A DNA stretch of 64,000 nucleotides from assembly GCA_003163855.1 (NCBI GenBank), contig PLRJ01000044.1, positions 1-64,000 on the forward strand. Reading direction: 5' to 3'. Shown piece after piece: positions 1 to 7,986 of this stretch. The position numbers and the translations under genes were made by a program. The notes under the pieces were generated by a model, which was not told the DNA's origin, ran no database searches, and worked only from the letters and a program-made list of their open reading frames with translations. How positions within the stretch are numbered: the stretch's first letter is position 1; every line of letters begins with the position of its first letter. This DNA comes from Bryobacterales bacterium (GTDB lineage Bacteria; Acidobacteriota; Terriglobia; Bryobacterales; Bryobacteraceae).

Positions 1-341
1 TCCACGCGCGTGCATCCTTTCTGCACGAAGAGTGCCAGGGGAGGCGTGCGGCGAAAGGGGGATTTTGGCTGCAGGTGGCTGATTCGGCGGGAGAAAAAAT
101 AGTTGAGGTGGCGGTCACTCAGGATTTCGGGTGAGTTGCGGGGGTGGGAGAAAAGCGTGGCGGGATGGGGTGAGTGGATTTTGCGAAACGAATTATTGGT
201 GGGTTCGATTTTGCAAAAAATGCGCGTAAGGGTTGCGATATTGCGAATAAAAGGCGAAGCCGCCATGCCACCGGCGAATTTTGCGTGGCCGATGAGGTTG
301 CCAGTAAGATCAAGGCAGTGAAAACGATAAGGCTTTCCACG
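1..341. other. Upstream non-coding region with iterated repeats
   Basis: I find no gene supported here. Open frames exist on both strands but resemble no protein family. The right part carries the regularly spaced TTTTGC palindromes described separately. A frame continuous with the xylanase reaches back to position 174, but its extra 56 residues are low-complexity and precede an already plausible signal peptide, so I treat this stretch as the xylanase leader region. Confidence 0.5.
179..288. promoter_or_regulatory. Four TTTTGC-type palindromic repeats upstream of xylanase
   Basis: Seen directly: TTTTGCGAAA at 179-188, TTTTGCAAAA at 209-218 (a perfect palindrome), TATTGCGAAT at 239-248, and a half-matching TTTTGCGTGG at 279-288. 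The first three start exactly 30 bp apart, close to three helical turns. They lie 54-163 bp before the proposed xylanase start. Inference: they could be tandem operators for a sugar-responsive repressor, for example of the LacI type. They could equally be a degenerate 30-bp tandem repeat with no function. Confidence 0.35.
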
Positions 342-1553
342 ATGTTGAGATCAGCACTGCGATCTTTTAAGAAAAACGCGCAACACGGTGGCTGTGTCCG
401 TCGCTCGTACTGTGTGGCACCTTGCGGTGCAGCGCTAGCATTTCTTGCTGTTTCCTTCGCACAAGGCCAGACTGCGCCCACCCTTAAGGATGCGTACCGA
501 GGGCTGTTTAGAATCGGCACAGCCGTGAACGCGGCGCAGTTCGAGGAACGCGATGGGCGCGGCGATGCCATTATTGAAGCGCAGTTCAACACCATCAGCC
601 CGGAGAACGCGCTGAAGTGGCAGAGTGTGCATCCGAGGCCGGACAGTTACAACTTCGATCTCTCCGATCGTTACGTGGCCTTTGGCGAGAGGTACAAGAT
701 GTTCATCGTCGGGCACTGTCTTGTGTGGCACAGCCAGGTGCCGCAGTGGGTCTTCCGAGATGTTGAAGGCAAAACGCTGACGCGTGAGGCGCTGCTGGAG
801 CGCATGCATGATCACATCCGGACGGTCGTTGGCCGCTATAAGGGGCGGATAGGCGGATGGGATGTGGTGAATGAAGCGCTGAGCGAGGATGGAACCATGC
901 GACCGTCGCCATGGTACAAGATCATCGGCGACGACTATATTCTGAAGGCCTTCCAGTTTGCGCATGAGGCGGACCCAAGCGCCGAACTTTACTACAACGA
1001 CTACTCACTGGAAAACGTGGCGAAGCGAAAGGGCGCCGTGGCGTTGATTCGCAAGCTGAAAGCAGCAGGCGCCACGATTACGGGCGCCGGTTTGCAGGGG
1101 CATGTCAGAATTGACCGTCCGGACGCCCAGACGGAGGCGGAAACAATTGAGGCGTTTGCCGCGCTAGGTATTCGCGTGAATATCAGCGAGTTGGATGTGG
1201 ATGTTCTGCCTCGCACGATTCGCACCGACTCCGCCGATGTCAGTGAGACAGCAACAGGCACGGCACAGTCGAATCCTTATACTAGCGGTCTGACGGAGGA
1301 GATGCAGCAGAGGCTCGCCAAGCGCTATGCGGAGCTATTCGGTGTCTTTGTACAGCACCATAGGGTGATGGGGCGGGTGACCTTTTGGGGAGTGACTGAT
1401 GGCGATTCGTGGCTCAACAACTTTCCCACGCGCGGACGTACAAATTATCCATTGCTGTTCGACCGCGATGGCAAGCCGAAGCCGGCTTTTGCCGCAGTTC
1501 TGGAGGAAGCAAAAACAGCGCTGCGCCTGAGTTGGAGGGGAGCAGGGAATTGA
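342..1553 (+). CDS. Endo-1,4-beta-xylanase, GH10 family
   Basis: Secreted glycoside hydrolase family 10 enzyme that cleaves internal beta-1,4 bonds of xylan by a retaining mechanism. From the ATG at 342 the product is 403 residues. It has a basic N-terminus and a hydrophobic stretch ending near AQGQ (residues about 25-43), consistent with a signal peptide. The rest is one GH10 barrel. The acid/base glutamate is E178 in WDVVNEA and the nucleophile is E283 in NISELDVD. Other GH10 landmarks are ENALKW, HCLVWHSQ and the C-terminal FWGVTDGDSW. An AAGG-like ribosome site lies about 9 bases before this ATG. The frame stays open to an ATG at 174, but that start would place 56 low-complexity residues before the signal peptide. 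No binding module is present. The gene stands alone, so hemicellulose use is the only contextual inference. Confidence 0.93.
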   Translation: MLRSALRSFKKNAQHGGCVRRSYCVAPCGAALAFLAVSFAQGQTAPTLKDAYRGLFRIGTAVNAAQFEERDGRGDAIIEAQFNTISPENALKWQSVHPRPDSYNFDLSDRYVAFGERYKMFIVGHCLVWHSQVPQWVFRDVEGKTLTREALLERMHDHIRTVVGRYKGRIGGWDVVNEALSEDGTMRPSPWYKIIGDDYILKAFQFAHEADPSAELYYNDYSLENVAKRKGAVALIRKLKAAGATITGAGLQGHVRIDRPDAQTEAETIEAFAALGIRVNISELDVDVLPRTIRTDSADVSETATGTAQSNPYTSGLTEEMQQRLAKRYAELFGVFVQHHRVMGRVTFWGVTDGDSWLNNFPTRGRTNYPLLFDRDGKPKPAFAAVLEEAKTALRLSWRGAGN

Positions 1554-1635
1554 GATCGGTAGTGACGCGCCGGACGGCGGTAGCACCGATCGGCACTCCC
1601 ATAGTGTATCCGTGTCCGTTCACTCCGGGATTCAT

Positions 1636-2226
1636 TCAGGACAACAGGCGAACAAGCAGAGGATTCACCTCTAGACGCCTGGCTTGAACATCGAGGTACT
1701 GCCGGTTGAGATTGTCGCCTTGTACGCGAACCAAATTGACAAGATCGTTCCACTGCCGTTCAGAAACGTTCCCTCCTTCGTGATACCAAAGGAGCTTGGC
1801 AAGCAGAATATCCTCCGCGGAAACCACGCTGACGGCAACGGGTTCGCCGCCCAATAACTCGGTCGCCGCTAAACGGCGGTGCACCAGTTGCTCGGAACCA
1901 AGCGGGTGTCGCGATGCCACGAATAAATCAATCTTGAGGCTCGATTCAAGGTGAATTACATTAAACGACGAACCTCGTTCAACGGCTTCAAGCATTGCGA
2001 ACTCGTCGATGTAAAAACAGGGGGCAAGAGCATTGAAGAGTTCCTTAATTCGACCGGCATGCAGGTCGATTACGACGTCGATACCCTGAGTCGCCCGCGC
2101 CACGCCATGGAATGAGCTGGCGAAGCAGCCCCCGACGGCATAAATGATGCCTAGCTGGTCCAGTGTCTGGAAGAGGGTAACAGCAGCCTCGCGCAGGCTA
2201 CTCATGCGCAGCGGGATCCCAGCCAT
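1636..2226 (-). CDS. Nucleotidyltransferase-like protein
   Basis: A 196-residue cytosolic protein that resembles the minimal nucleotidyltransferase fold seen in AbiEii-type and similar proteins. Supporting elements are an N-terminal helix leading to VGGCFASSFHGV (a GGxxA/S-like nucleotide loop), an acidic TQGIDVVIDL strand (residues about 46-55), a second acidic strand LKIDLFVA, and SAEDILLAKLLWY, a motif typical of these proteins. It partly overlaps the small gene upstream: stop at 2198, start at 2226, or at 2205 if the MSSL start is used. The two are therefore probably co-translated. Substrate and role are unknown. A toxin/antitoxin or defence role is possible from the fold and pairing, but nothing here proves it. 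Confidence 0.6.
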   Translation of the reverse strand: MAGIPLRMSSLREAAVTLFQTLDQLGIIYAVGGCFASSFHGVARATQGIDVVIDLHAGRIKELFNALAPCFYIDEFAMLEAVERGSSFNVIHLESSLKIDLFVASRHPLGSEQLVHRRLAATELLGGEPVAVSVVSAEDILLAKLLWYHEGGNVSERQWNDLVNLVRVQGDNLNRQYLDVQARRLEVNPLLVRLLS

Positions 2227-2476
2227 AAGCCCGGATCATTAACTCACGTGAAACTCGGCTGGCCACTGCGCGAAGGAACACCTCGCGCTCGCCTGCTTGC
2301 GGATAGTGACGCCGGATGCCGGCCTTGACCGTTTCCAACATGCCTTCGCTGAGGTCGAAAACGTCAATCAGCTTTCGGCACCCGGGCCTTTTCCGTTGGA
2401 TCTCATAAAAGACCGACAATGCTTCCGGGGAGGTGTCGCGGATGAAATCCAGGTCGGCGTGCGGCTGATCGGTCAT
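2198..2476 (-). CDS. Small conserved hypothetical partner of the nucleotidyltransferase
   Basis: A 92-residue acidic-to-neutral soluble protein with no signal peptide or membrane segment. It contains a helix-rich core (EALSVFYEIQRKR, LSEGMLETVKAGIRR) and ends with RELMIRAYGWDP. I do not recognise a named domain. It is immediately upstream of, and overlaps, the nucleotidyltransferase-like gene, which suggests a two-gene unit in which this protein binds or controls its neighbour. That functional link is inference from position only. Confidence 0.6.
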   Translation of the reverse strand: MTDQPHADLDFIRDTSPEALSVFYEIQRKRPGCRKLIDVFDLSEGMLETVKAGIRRHYPQAGEREVFLRAVASRVSRELMIRAYGWDPAAHE

Positions 2477-2578
2477 ACGGATGGCAGAAGGATAACATGC
2501 CTCCAGGCCTTGCTGCTCACCCAGGTTCGCAGCCGCGCCTGGCTACTCATCCGTCATCTGACGAAGGTATCCGTGGCG

Positions 2579-3625
2579 CTAACGGTCGATCTGGACTAAT
2601 CCAGTGGGCGCAGGCGAAGGAGCGGGTTCAGACCAGCGCAGACCCTCGCCTTTTTCGAAAAACTTACCTACTGTGCGGCCGACAGCAAGTGACGCCTTTA
2701 CGAGGTGGCGGGCGTGCAGCGGTCCCGCGACGCGAATGCCTCCGACCCAGTGAAAACCGACGCTAGCGGAGCAGCCGCATTCGGCGCAATTTGGTTTGCC
2801 GCCAAAGACGCAAGGCTCTACGCGGGTCGTAAGGTCGGCTGTGTAGTTCACCGAGAGCTTCGAGAAGATGCACTCCGCCGGGCTTTCCGGAGGGTTGAGA
2901 AATGCATTGACGATGCCGTTATGCATGGTCAGCTTGGGGAATCGCCGGCCGTTCTCGCGGAAATAATCGGCCATACGCAAGCGGCTTTCCGGGGTCAATT
3001 TCTCCGGAGACTCTTCATCGATCTGTGGCGTGTAGGTGCTGATCCAGATATTCCTGACTTCGGGCCGGGCGCTCCAGAATTCGAGGTACCGATCCATATA
3101 GCCTGCCTGTTCGATGTTGCGCCGCACGATGGTCCAGTGCACATTGACAGTGTGACCTTCGATGTTGCGAAGAATCCGGTCGTAGGTGGCGGGCTTGCGG
3201 CGGATGTCGTGATCCTCGGGGTTGCCGTCCACCGACACCGCGATTGTGACCTTTGGGAGATTCTTCCATTCCCTGGGAAGCGGAATCACTCCACTGGTGA
3301 CGAGCAGCGCATTGATGCCACGGCGGCTTAGTTCGGGCAGAACACGGTCCAACTCACGATGGCGCATCATCGGCTCGCCACCGACGAGCGAGACATGCAA
3401 GGGCTGATGCTTATCAATCAACTGGAAAATGCGAGTAACCAGCTCGTCTCCACGAAAGTCGCTGAGCGAATTCAAGTTCGGAGCGCCCTCACCCAAGTGC
3501 GAATCGCCGTAGGCATAACAGCCGGGACACTTCAGGGGACACTCGCGAGTGATCTCGATGGAAAGCATGGGGATGTTACCAGCTAGTATTTTTCCCCAGG
3601 ACTGAAACGCATTAATCGGCTTCAT
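2579..3625 (-). CDS. Radical SAM protein
   Basis: A 348-residue radical S-adenosylmethionine enzyme. The 4Fe-4S/SAM motif is CPLKCPGC near residues 29-36 (CX3CX2C), preceded by IEITREC, as in SPASM-type peptide- or protein-modifying enzymes and HpnH-like proteins. GGEPMM (residues about 82-87) is the SAM-binding GGE motif. A second cysteine group lies near the C-terminus (CIFSKLS..., CVFGG, NCAECGC), suggesting an auxiliary cluster or a SPASM-like domain. The last 40 residues are proline-rich and probably disordered. No precursor peptide or partner gene is adjacent, so the substrate is unknown. The ATG at 3625 gives an N-terminus that leads directly into the conserved core. Confidence 0.85.
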   Translation of the reverse strand: MKPINAFQSWGKILAGNIPMLSIEITRECPLKCPGCYAYGDSHLGEGAPNLNSLSDFRGDELVTRIFQLIDKHQPLHVSLVGGEPMMRHRELDRVLPELSRRGINALLVTSGVIPLPREWKNLPKVTIAVSVDGNPEDHDIRRKPATYDRILRNIEGHTVNVHWTIVRRNIEQAGYMDRYLEFWSARPEVRNIWISTYTPQIDEESPEKLTPESRLRMADYFRENGRRFPKLTMHNGIVNAFLNPPESPAECIFSKLSVNYTADLTTRVEPCVFGGKPNCAECGCSASVGFHWVGGIRVAGPLHARHLVKASLAVGRTVGKFFEKGEGLRWSEPAPSPAPTGLVQIDR

Positions 3626-3703
3626 GACTGATGTGTTTAAGACGCTGCCGGGTCCTGTAACGGTTCAGTTAGGTGTAGTGGTGCCTTTTCTCACGCCCGA
3701 CGT

Positions 3704-6286
3704 TTAGTTAAAGACCCAGCCGAGACTGACCTCGTAAGTTCGAGGAGCTACGAAGTGAGTTCCGCTGAAGGTGGATAAGAAGTTATAAAGTGCGTCTTCG
3801 TTGGTGAAGTTGAGAACGGTGAACTTAAGCGTGGTCTTTAATTTTTCTTTGTGGAAAAGATTGTCCGTGCCAACGCCGGTGTCCAGAATATTTCTGGCCG
3901 CAATGCGCGGGGGATTGTGATCTGCATTGAAAGTTCCGGCGGCGGGGATAACTACTCGCGTAGCACCATAGTTGCCCGAGCATGATGTGATGGGAGTGAC
4001 TACGGTCGCCACCTGGCTTCCACAGTAGAACCCGATGGCGGCTTGTTCGTCGGCGGTCAATGCCAGCGCATCCTGCAGGTCTGTCACGGCACCGGCCACT
4101 TCGCCACTATCGAAGCGCCACGTGAGCATCACCCACAGACCGTCTTTGGAGTGCTGGTAGCGCAGGAAGGTGGTGGATTGAAAAGCCTGGTCGTGATCGA
4201 TGCGAAAGACACTGGTGTCCAGGGGCGAGTTGAATACAAGTCCTCCATCTTCGGGGCCGAAGAAACGGGCGCGCGTGTGACCCAGCGTTGTGTAAGCCTG
4301 AAATCCGTGAATGTTGGAAGTGGAAAGACGGGCGGAAACACCATCAATCTTCGACTGACGCCACTCAATAGGAAAGGCGATGGACGTATTAAAGAGCGTG
4401 TCGAAGTCGAAGGCGTCTTTGGTGAACTTCCAAAAATAACTGGCGTCGACCTGCAAATATTTGCCCAGCGCCTGTTCGAGTCCAACGCTAAATTGATTTC
4501 TGTGACCGGGGCGCAGCGGCGTGGATCCGAATGCACCGAACACATTGGAGGCGAGACCGCCCGCGCCGGTTGTGCTGGAGAGCAGAAGATTCTCGTTGTA
4601 GGGTGTTTCCATGGCGCGCGTATAGGAGGCGCGGAAAACGGTGCCGGTGGGCTTGAACAGATAGGAAATACCGAAGCGGGGCTGCAGCAGATTGTCTGTG
4701 GTTATTCCTTCGTAATCGTCGAAGCGCAAGCCAAGGCTCAATGTCAGGTTCTTCTTGATGGTGATGGCGTCCTGCGCGTAGACGGTTTGTTGATTGATGT
4801 TGCCCTTGTCGTGAAATTGAAAGAGCTGGCCGCCGCGGGTCAGATCAAAGGGAATCAAACCGGGCGAAAAACTGTTGTTTACCAGGTAGCCCGCACCGCC
4901 GCACTGGCTGGTGCTGACAATGGCCGGATTGGTAACCGCATCGCCACCCGCGGTGAGACAAACCGCGTTGAAAGCGGGATCGGTAATGCCGAGGGAGAAG
5001 TTTTCAGCCAGGCGCGTCTGGCGAATGTCCATCCCGACTTTAAGGTTCTGCACGGCGTTGGCATAAGAAAGATCGGCACGTGTGCCCCAATTAGTCAGGT
5101 GCCGGTTCTGACTGATAGTGGCAGGCGTATCGGCGAAGACATTGCCGCTGGGATAGTAATCAATACGATCCTGGCGTATGTACGGACTGACGGTCAGTAA
5201 CACCGAGGGGCTAAATGTGTGCTGCCAACCCAGCGAGAAATTGAACGTTTTCGCCTGCTGACGCTGGTCCTGATCCAACTCATCGTAGGTGTTGGGAATC
5301 TGGAACCAGTTGCGTGCCCCAAAAATATCCAGGTGAAATGAATTATCGTTGTTGGGCTGGTAATCGACGCGGTCGAAAATCGTTTCATTGTTGCCCTTGT
5401 CGTGAAAGGGCGTGAACTCCGGACTATCCAAGAATCTGCCACTGCGGCTGGTATTGACCACCAGGAAATTGCCAAACTTCGCACTACCGGTTCCGAGCGT
5501 TGCTTCTTCACCTATAGTCCCGAACGATCCATAGTGGGTATCGAAACTTGCCGTCGATTTCTGCCCCAGACCCGAGCGCGTCACCGCATTTACTACCAGC
5601 GATGTTTTGTCTCCGAACTCAGCCGAAGGAGCGCTGGTGACAATTTCCATACTTTGAAATGCGTTGGCCGGAAGCTGAGTGGAGAAGGTTTTTGACTGCT
5701 GATCGCTAATCTGCTGTCCGTCCACAACGTAAGAAGTCTCAGCATGGTCGCCTTGCGGGTGAAAGAAACCATTGGAATCGGCCACCACTCCGCCGGAGGA
5801 GAGTGTGATGGCATCGCTTAAGCCCTGGGCCGATCCGCCGCTTGGCAGATTGGCCAGCATGCCTTGTGTGACATCGGTGTGGGAAGAGGGAACGTTCTCG
5901 ACGGTGTCAGCAGAGGCCGTTACCTCAACCGTCTGCTTATCGCTGGCGAGCGCTAACTGGGCGGGAATTTGCAGTGGCACCGAGGTGTGCACGGCCACCG
6001 GTTGGCGAAAAGCAGCAAAGCCCGGACTGCTGACAACCAGGCCATAAGAGCCTAGCGGAACGTTAGTGAAGATGAACGTACCATCGGCGCCCGTCTGCTT
6101 CTCCTGGTTGAAGTTGGTGACACCATTGCTGAGAGTGACATGCGCATTCGCGACGGCCGCTCCGGATTGGTCGGTTACCGTACCTTGCACAGTGCCGCCG
6201 CTGCCGCTGGCCTGGCGGCCGCCCGGATCGGCCATAGCGATGACGGCTAAACCCAGAAATAAAGCAAATCTACTAAGAAAAAGCAC
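3704..6286 (-). CDS. TonB-dependent receptor with carboxypeptidase-regulatory-like domain
   Basis: An 860-residue outer-membrane receptor. A signal peptide (residues 1-19) is followed by a carboxypeptidase-D regulatory-like beta-sandwich (about 30-115, beginning GTVQGTVTDQSGAAV). Next come a plug domain (about 130-240, with YVVDGQQISD and SAPSAEFGDK) and a 22-strand-type barrel ending in YEVSLGWVFN. This is the oligosaccharide/peptide-uptake type of receptor that is highly expanded in Acidobacteria. No classical TonB box is evident, which is usual for the class. The ligand cannot be inferred from its neighbours: a radical SAM gene lies downstream on the same strand and a 0.3 kb gap lies upstream. 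The gene appears intact, unlike the second receptor in the window. Confidence 0.88.
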   Translation of the reverse strand: MLFLSRFALFLGLAVIAMADPGGRQASGSGGTVQGTVTDQSGAAVANAHVTLSNGVTNFNQEKQTGADGTFIFTNVPLGSYGLVVSSPGFAAFRQPVAVHTSVPLQIPAQLALASDKQTVEVTASADTVENVPSSHTDVTQGMLANLPSGGSAQGLSDAITLSSGGVVADSNGFFHPQGDHAETSYVVDGQQISDQQSKTFSTQLPANAFQSMEIVTSAPSAEFGDKTSLVVNAVTRSGLGQKSTASFDTHYGSFGTIGEEATLGTGSAKFGNFLVVNTSRSGRFLDSPEFTPFHDKGNNETIFDRVDYQPNNDNSFHLDIFGARNWFQIPNTYDELDQDQRQQAKTFNFSLGWQHTFSPSVLLTVSPYIRQDRIDYYPSGNVFADTPATISQNRHLTNWGTRADLSYANAVQNLKVGMDIRQTRLAENFSLGITDPAFNAVCLTAGGDAVTNPAIVSTSQCGGAGYLVNNSFSPGLIPFDLTRGGQLFQFHDKGNINQQTVYAQDAITIKKNLTLSLGLRFDDYEGITTDNLLQPRFGISYLFKPTGTVFRASYTRAMETPYNENLLLSSTTGAGGLASNVFGAFGSTPLRPGHRNQFSVGLEQALGKYLQVDASYFWKFTKDAFDFDTLFNTSIAFPIEWRQSKIDGVSARLSTSNIHGFQAYTTLGHTRARFFGPEDGGLVFNSPLDTSVFRIDHDQAFQSTTFLRYQHSKDGLWVMLTWRFDSGEVAGAVTDLQDALALTADEQAAIGFYCGSQVATVVTPITSCSGNYGATRVVIPAAGTFNADHNPPRIAARNILDTGVGTDNLFHKEKLKTTLKFTVLNFTNEDALYNFLSTFSGTHFVAPRTYEVSLGWVFN

Positions 6287-6584
6287 GAAGTTCAGACCCT
6301 TCTACACGAACATTTGAGGCGGCAGCGTTAACCGCGTACTAGACATAGATGGCTCGCTCCCTGAAGCCGTTCGCTTCGCTCTCCGCATAACGGCTGTATG
6401 AAGGAGCCGCGAGGGAAGCAAACATCAGGGCGAGCAGACAAACAGGCGCAAGGCAACGCAAGGACGCACTCCGGCCTTGGCATTTAAGTATGTTTGTCAC
6501 CTGTTGATGAGTATACGTAAATATCTGGTTTATAGTTACTGGTGGCTTGAACAGGCGCCGTGTTGGAAACAGAAGGTGACAAAA
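6287..6584. other. Intergenic region between TonB receptor and DUF2934 gene
   Basis: About 300 bp between divergent genes, so it must contain promoters for both. The right half (about 6480-6545) is AT-rich and includes TATAGT at 6531-6536, a possible minus-10 element, but no well-spaced minus-35 is convincing. A weak 7-bp inverted repeat (AGCCGTT/AACGGCT) lies near 6365-6394. I see no gene. Confidence 0.3.
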
Positions 6585-6989
6585 ATGTTTGGCCTAGCTA
6601 AAATAACACCTATGCAGTCTGAAAACACTTCGAAAACAACACGCAAATCCGCTAAGGCAAAGACATTAGAAACGGTGGAAACCCCTAAAGCGGAAGTAGT
6701 CCAAAAAAAGCGCGCAACGAAGTCTTCCCCGATGAAGTCATCCGCTTCTAAAACGAGCGCCGCCTCCCCAAAACATCACCACTCCGCAGCACCGGAAAAA
6801 GTCAAAGCAGTTAAGCCTATTGCATTAGCCGAGATTGCAGCAGAAGCCACCACTGTTATAGAGGAAAGAGAAATCGGCCACGAGGACATAGCCCGGTTAG
6901 CTCATTCGTTCTGGGTAGCTCGCAATTACGCTCCCGGATCGCCCGATGAAGACTGGCTGCGAGCGGAAAAAGAGCTGGCCGTCAAGTAA
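6585..6989 (+). CDS. Lys/Ala/Ser-rich protein with C-terminal DUF2934 domain
   Basis: About 134 residues from the ATG at 6585, which has an AAGG ribosome site 8 bases upstream. The N-terminal two thirds are low-complexity and strongly basic (many Lys, Ala, Ser, Thr, Pro), resembling a histone-H1-like disordered tail. The C-terminal ~40 residues (IGHEDIARLAHSFWVARN...SPDEDWLRAEKEL) match the short DUF2934 domain common in Acidobacteria and Proteobacteria. Function is unknown. The basic tail could bind nucleic acid, which is inference from composition. The next downstream gene is lepB, 114 bp away. Confidence 0.75.
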   Translation: MFGLAKITPMQSENTSKTTRKSAKAKTLETVETPKAEVVQKKRATKSSPMKSSASKTSAASPKHHHSAAPEKVKAVKPIALAEIAAEATTVIEEREIGHEDIARLAHSFWVARNYAPGSPDEDWLRAEKELAVK

Positions 6990-7103
6990 ATAACAGCCGG
7001 ACTAACCAAGACGCGCCACTGTTCGTCCAAAAATTGGGAACGGCTTACCAAGAGATTGGGGCCGTTCGTTCAATGATTCAATGGTAGTGGTGGTTTTCCC
7101 AAT

Positions 7104-7670
7104 ATGAGCGACCCGGTTGCGACTCCTGCGGATGCGTCGAGGCCACGATCCTCGCTGATTGCGACCATGGCGTGGTTCCGGGACTTGATGCTCTCGGTCC
7201 TGATCGCAGTCCTCGTAATCCTGTTCCTCTATCGCCCGGTGAAGGTGGAAGGCACCAGCATGATGCCAAGCCTTTACGACCAGGAACGGCTGTTCATCAA
7301 TCAGTTCAGCTATAAGTTCGGGCTGGGCGAGATAAAACGCGGCGACACGGTTGTGTTCTGGTATCCGGAAGACACCACGAAGAGCTACATCAAGCGAGTG
7401 ATAGGGCTGCCAGGCGATACGGTATCGGTGGAGAACGGCATTGTTCACGTAAACGGCCGAAAACTGGAAGAGAGCTATGTACCGGAGGAATATCGCGACG
7501 ATCGCCCTTATGGTCCGAAGGTGGTTCCGCCGGATGAGTATTTTGTGCTGGGCGACCATCGCATTTCATCTAACGACAGCCGGGCCTGGGGATTCGTGCC
7601 GCGCAACTTCATCTACGGTAAAGCTGTCTTCGTGTTCTGGCCGTTCGACCGCTTGGGCACGGTCCATTAG
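7104..7670 (+). CDS. lepB: Signal peptidase I
   Basis: A 188-residue serine/lysine-dyad protease of family S26, anchored in the cytoplasmic membrane. It removes signal peptides from Sec- and Tat-exported proteins, which are abundant in this window. One membrane segment (residues about 26-43) precedes the catalytic domain. The nucleophile is S52 in GTSMMPSL and the general base is K97 in YIKRVIGLPGD. The conserved GDHRxxSNDSRxWG motif is present near residues 152-164. At under 190 residues with a single membrane anchor, it is the short form common outside enteric bacteria. Confidence 0.95.
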   Translation: MSDPVATPADASRPRSSLIATMAWFRDLMLSVLIAVLVILFLYRPVKVEGTSMMPSLYDQERLFINQFSYKFGLGEIKRGDTVVFWYPEDTTKSYIKRVIGLPGDTVSVENGIVHVNGRKLEESYVPEEYRDDRPYGPKVVPPDEYFVLGDHRISSNDSRAWGFVPRNFIYGKAVFVFWPFDRLGTVH

Positions 7671-7676
7671 CGAAGA

Positions 7677-7699
7677 GCGGGCAGCCCTGCGTTGCCCGC
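7677..7699 (+). terminator. Possible terminator hairpin after lepB
   Basis: A perfect 7-bp stem GCGGGCA/TGCCCGC (7677-7683 and 7693-7699) with a 9-base loop begins 6 bases after the lepB stop. The following run is only weakly T-rich (GGTTTAGCGTTTGC), so Rho-independent activity is uncertain. It sits between convergent genes and could serve both strands. Confidence 0.35.
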
Positions 7700-7702
7700 G
7701 GT

Positions 7703-7918
7703 TTAGCGTTTGCTAAAAAGCCAAAGCAACAAACTGCCAATTGCGCTTAAAGCCAGACAAGTCACCCAAGGGAAATAAACTGTCGTATTACGGCGCTGCC
7801 AAACAATATCGCCAGGCAAGCGGCCCAGCGGCACATTCATCCGCTGAAGCAGCAGCAACACCACGCCGATGGCGATTAGCAATACGCCAGACGCTATCAG
7901 AGTGCGAGGCAGATTCAT
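7703..7918 (-). CDS. DUF2905 family membrane protein
   Basis: A small integral membrane protein of 71 residues from the ATG at 7918. Two membrane segments (about 6-24 and 48-67) are separated by LGRLPGDIVWQRRNTTVYFP, the conserved loop that defines the DUF2905 family. The function is unknown for the whole family. An open extension to 7954 would add 12 residues with no conservation, so I prefer the later ATG. It is convergent with lepB. Confidence 0.85.
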   Translation of the reverse strand: MNLPRTLIASGVLLIAIGVVLLLLQRMNVPLGRLPGDIVWQRRNTTVYFPWVTCLALSAIGSLLLWLFSKR

Positions 7919-7986
7919 AGCTCTATTGTGGGCCGAAGCGCTGCAAGGCGGCATCCAGACTCGTGAGATAAACTGACCTTTCGCCC

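Noticed and set aside
174-341. Extended N-terminus of the xylanase starting at 174
   Set aside because: The extra residues are short 10-residue repeats derived from the 30-bp DNA repeats and precede a plausible signal peptide; the ATG at 342 has a better ribosome site.
1554-1591. Possible terminator (GATCGGT...ACCGATC) after the xylanase gene
   Set aside because: The loop is 24 bases and no T-run follows, so it is not a convincing intrinsic terminator.
4043-5200. A 385-codon plus-strand frame inside the first TonB receptor gene
   Set aside because: Antisense shadow; the minus-strand product is a full TonB receptor with conserved plug and barrel.
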